Source: Trueperaceae bacterium (lineage in GTDB: Bacteria > Deinococcota > Deinococci > Deinococcales > Trueperaceae). From it: a stretch of DNA of 5,156 nucleotides. The notes under the pieces are model-generated. The model was given only the letters and a program-made list of their open reading frames with translations. It did no database searches and was not told the origin of the DNA. Within the stretch, counting starts at the first letter, position 1. Each line of letters begins with the position of its first letter. The stretch is from assembly GCA_003567075.1 (NCBI GenBank), contig PXAU01000009.1, positions 1-5,156 of the forward strand, in the 5' to 3' direction. This document shows positions 3,310 to 5,156 of the stretch, in pieces. A program made the translations under genes and the position numbers.

Positions 3310-5156
3310 GTGAGGCGTTTGACGCAGTTCGTATTGGCGGGCGCAGTGGCCTTGGCCCTGGCAGCATGCGGTGGCAATGGAGGGCCCGGTCTCATAGTCA
3401 CCGGCGTGGTGGTGACACCGAGCGACGCGAGTGTCGAGGTGGACGCCACGCTTCCCTTGACGGCGACGGTGCAGCCGGCAGGGGTCAGTCAGGCCGTCAA
3501 CTGGGCCTCGGGCACGGAAGCCGTCGCAACCGTCAGCTCGGCCGGGGTCGTGACCGGGGTCAGCGAAGGAGCGGCGGTCATCACCGCCACGAGCATCGCC
3601 GATCCCAGCCGCTCGGGATCCGTGACGGTGACCGTGACGGCCGCTGGCACCGATCCCGATCCGGGTCCCGGCGAGGAACCCATCACCGTCGTGTGCGATG
3701 GCACTGGCGTCATCTCGGAGGACATCACCACGGCCACGACGATCACGCCTGACTGCTACCGCGTGACGACGAACATCACCGTGTCCGCGCCGCTGACGAT
3801 CGAGCCTGGGACGGTGCTGGAGTTCGGGTCGAGCGCGGGCCTCAGGATCGGTGCCGGCGGGTCGCTGCGGGCCGAGGGTTCGGCGGTCAACCCCATCGTG
3901 TTCACCAGCGTCTCACGGGACCCGAATGACTGGAACGGTGTCGGGATCTTCACCAGCAGCAGCGAAAACGTGCTCGATCACGTGGTCATCGAGAACGCCG
4001 GGCGCCGCTCCACGCCGGTGAACGACTTCAACTACGCGAACTTCTACCTGGCCGAGAACGGGCGCGTGGCGATCACGAACAGCACGTTCCGAAACGCAGG
4101 TGGTGGCGGGAACGGGGTCGGCGTCTACGTCGAAAGCGCGAGTTCCGAACTGGCGGCGTTCTCCGGCAACACCTTCGGCGCCAACGCCGCCGCAGCCATG
4201 CGCATCACGGCGGAGCAACTCGGCCAACTCGGAAGCGACAACGCGTTCGCCGCAGAAGGCACGCTGCCCGGCGCGCGCCACATCCTCGTTCGGGGCACGA
4301 CCATCCGCACCTCGATGACCTGGCCGGCCGCTGACGTGCCGTACCGCATCGCCGGCGCCAATGCCTTCATCGACGCTCCGGGAGAGACGGTGGTGATCGA
4401 AGCCGGCGCGACGTTCGAGTTCCAGAGCTTGCGCGGGCTGCGGCTCGACGCTGGTACCCTGCGCGCCGAAGGCACGAGCGACGCGCGCATCGTCTTCACG
4501 AGCGCCTCGGGCGACCCGAACGATTGGGCTGGCGTCGGGATCTCGTCGAACAGCGCGAGCAACTCGTTCGCCTTCGTGACGCTCGAGAACGCCGGCCAGC
4601 GTGTGACCCCGATCAACGACTTCAACTACGCCGGGCTGTTCATCGACGCCGACTCGTCGATGTCGGTCACGGACTCGCTCTTCCGCACGACCGGCGGGGG
4701 CGGTTCGGGCATCTACGTCGAGGCGGCCAGCGCGCGACTCCTGGCGTTCGAGCGCAACGCGTTCGAGGCCAACACGGGACCGCCCATCCGGTTGTTCGCC
4801 AACCAGCTCGACTCGATCGGTGACGGCAACGTCTTCGGCACCGATGCGCCGTTCGGAAGCCGCTACATCGACGTGCGTGCGACGACCATCACGACCGATC
4901 AGGACTGGCAGAACCACGACATTCCGTACCGCTTCTTCGGCAACACGATCGTCAACGACCCGACCGCGACCGTCACGATCGAGGCGGGATCGACGCTCCA
5001 GTTCGCGAGCGGCGCCGGTCTGCGCGTCTCCGCTGGTGCCCTGCGCGCCATCGGGACCGCTGGCGACGTGATCACCTTCACGAGCGGCTCAGGCAACAGG
5101 GGCGACTGGCGCGGCGTCGGCATCCACTCGGGGAGCGAGCAGAACGCGATCCAGCA
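3310..5156 (+). CDS. Paralogous secreted lipoprotein with Big_2 domain and beta-helix modules (runs off right edge)
   Basis: From the GTG at 3310 the frame is open to the window edge (615 complete codons, no stop). Residues 1-20 are a lipoprotein signal peptide (MRRLTQFVL, Ala/Leu core, lipobox LAAC, Cys20). Residues ~29-110 are a Big_2 Ig-like domain (VTGVVVTPSDASVEVDATL ... GVSQAVNWASGTEAVATVSS). A Pro/Asp/Gly linker follows (TDPDPGPGEEP). The cap carries Cys129 and Cys149, spaced exactly as in the first lipoprotein. Beta-helix modules start at residues 166, 365 and 559. Module 1 shares SSSENVLDHVVIENAGR with module 1 of the first lipoprotein, showing that the two genes are duplicates with the same module order. 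It differs consistently in one segment: TPVNDFNYA / TPINDFNYA replaces TWG.IN..N.TN. No enzyme motif is visible; a surface structural or binding role is inferred. The 3' end and number of modules are unknown. Confidence 0.87.
   Translation, partial: MRRLTQFVLAGAVALALAACGGNGGPGLIVTGVVVTPSDASVEVDATLPLTATVQPAGVSQAVNWASGTEAVATVSSAGVVTGVSEGAAVITATSIADPSRSGSVTVTVTAAGTDPDPGPGEEPITVVCDGTGVISEDITTATTITPDCYRVTTNITVSAPLTIEPGTVLEFGSSAGLRIGAGGSLRAEGSAVNPIVFTSVSRDPNDWNGVGIFTSSSENVLDHVVIENAGRRSTPVNDFNYANFYLAENGRVAITNSTFRNAGGGGNGVGVYVESASSELAAFSGNTFGANAAAAMRITAEQLGQLGSDNAFAAEGTLPGARHILVRGTTIRTSMTWPAADVPYRIAGANAFIDAPGETVVIEAGATFEFQSLRGLRLDAGTLRAEGTSDARIVFTSASGDPNDWAGVGISSNSASNSFAFVTLENAGQRVTPINDFNYAGLFIDADSSMSVTDSLFRTTGGGGSGIYVEAASARLLAFERNAFEANTGPPIRLFANQLDSIGDGNVFGTDAPFGSRYIDVRATTITTDQDWQNHDIPYRFFGNTIVNDPTATVTIEAGSTLQFASGAGLRVSAGALRAIGTAGDVITFTSGSGNRGDWRGVGIHSGSEQNAIQ
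3805..4401 (+). repeat. Beta-helix module 1 of lipoprotein 2
   Basis: Residues 166-364 (199 aa): PGTVLEFGSSAGLRI, GGSLRAEGSAVNP, PNDWNGVGIFTSSSENVLD, ENAGRRSTPVNDFNYAN, VAITNSTFRNAGGGGNGVG, AFSGNTFGAN, AEQLGQLGSDNAF and ADVPYRIAGANAF. It is closest to module 1 of the first lipoprotein in its opening half. Confidence 0.85.
4402..4983 (+). repeat. Beta-helix module 2 of lipoprotein 2
   Basis: Residues 365-558 (194 aa): AGATFEFQSLRGLRL, GTLRAEGTSDARIVF, PNDWAGVGISSNSASN, ENAGQRVTPINDFNYAG, VTDSLFRTTGGGGSG, AFERNAFEAN, ANQLDSIGDGNVF and HDIPYRFFGNTI. It matches module 1 landmark by landmark. Confidence 0.83.
4984..5156 (+). repeat. Beta-helix module 3 of lipoprotein 2, incomplete at window edge
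   Basis: Residues 559 onward: AGSTLQFASGAGLRV, GALRAIGTAGDVITFTS, GNRGDWRGVGIHSGSEQN. This is the opening third of another module, cut by the window end. Confidence 0.8.

Noticed and set aside
3225..3752. 175-codon plus-strand open frame starting before lipoprotein gene 2
   Set aside because: It overlaps the signal peptide and Big_2 coding region in another frame. Its translation is Arg/Gly/His-rich low complexity.
3913..4917. 334-codon open frame on the minus strand, antisense to lipoprotein gene 2
   Set aside because: Same shadow effect: Arg/Gly/Val-rich translation without domains, against a sense frame with clear lipoprotein architecture.
1142..5156. CRISPR-like or mobile repeats in the repetitive coding regions
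   Set aside because: The repeats are in-frame protein modules of ~195 codons with diverged sequence. There are no short identical repeats with unique spacers and no terminal inverted repeats or transposase.

Overview
The window is G+C-rich bacterial DNA with strong G/C bias at third codon positions. It holds two secreted lipoprotein genes on the plus strand. Each is preceded, in divergent orientation, by a SARP/BTAD-type transcriptional regulator: the first regulator is open as far as the window shows it, the second is a collapsed remnant. There are no tRNA or rRNA genes, insertion sequences, CRISPR arrays or phage genes that I can see. Lipoboxes plus Big_2 and beta-helix surface domains indicate an exported, membrane-anchored product. 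The mix of SARP-type regulators, high G+C and possible leaderless TANNNT start regions would fit Deinococcota (for example a Truepera-like lineage), but other high-G+C phyla are possible and I cannot fix the taxon from this sequence.

Layout. 1-362 (minus) is the 5' part of a SARP/BTAD regulator that runs off the left edge. 363-661 is a divergent intergenic region. 662-2743 (plus) is a complete 693-residue lipoprotein: signal peptide, one Big_2 Ig-like domain, a cysteine-bearing cap and three ~195-residue beta-helix modules, the last truncated and closed by an Asp-rich tail. 2786-2821 is a strong hairpin, probably a shared terminator. 2914-3068 (minus) is a SARP remnant in which the first ~17 codons are joined out of frame to the end of a BTAD domain. 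3069-3309 is a second divergent intergenic region with an exact 11-bp-period heptamer repeat resembling a SARP box. 3310-5156 (plus) is a paralogous lipoprotein that runs off the right edge in its third module.

How the parts fit. The order regulator(-)/lipoprotein(+) occurs twice and both members are homologous between copies, so the window looks like a tandemly duplicated two-gene cassette. The lipoproteins are probably surface structural or binding proteins; no catalytic motif is visible. The surviving SARP is a reasonable candidate to control both lipoprotein genes, because the second one keeps a SARP-like site although its own neighbour regulator is dead. This regulatory link is inference. 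The architecture, the homology and the remnant are read directly from the sequence.
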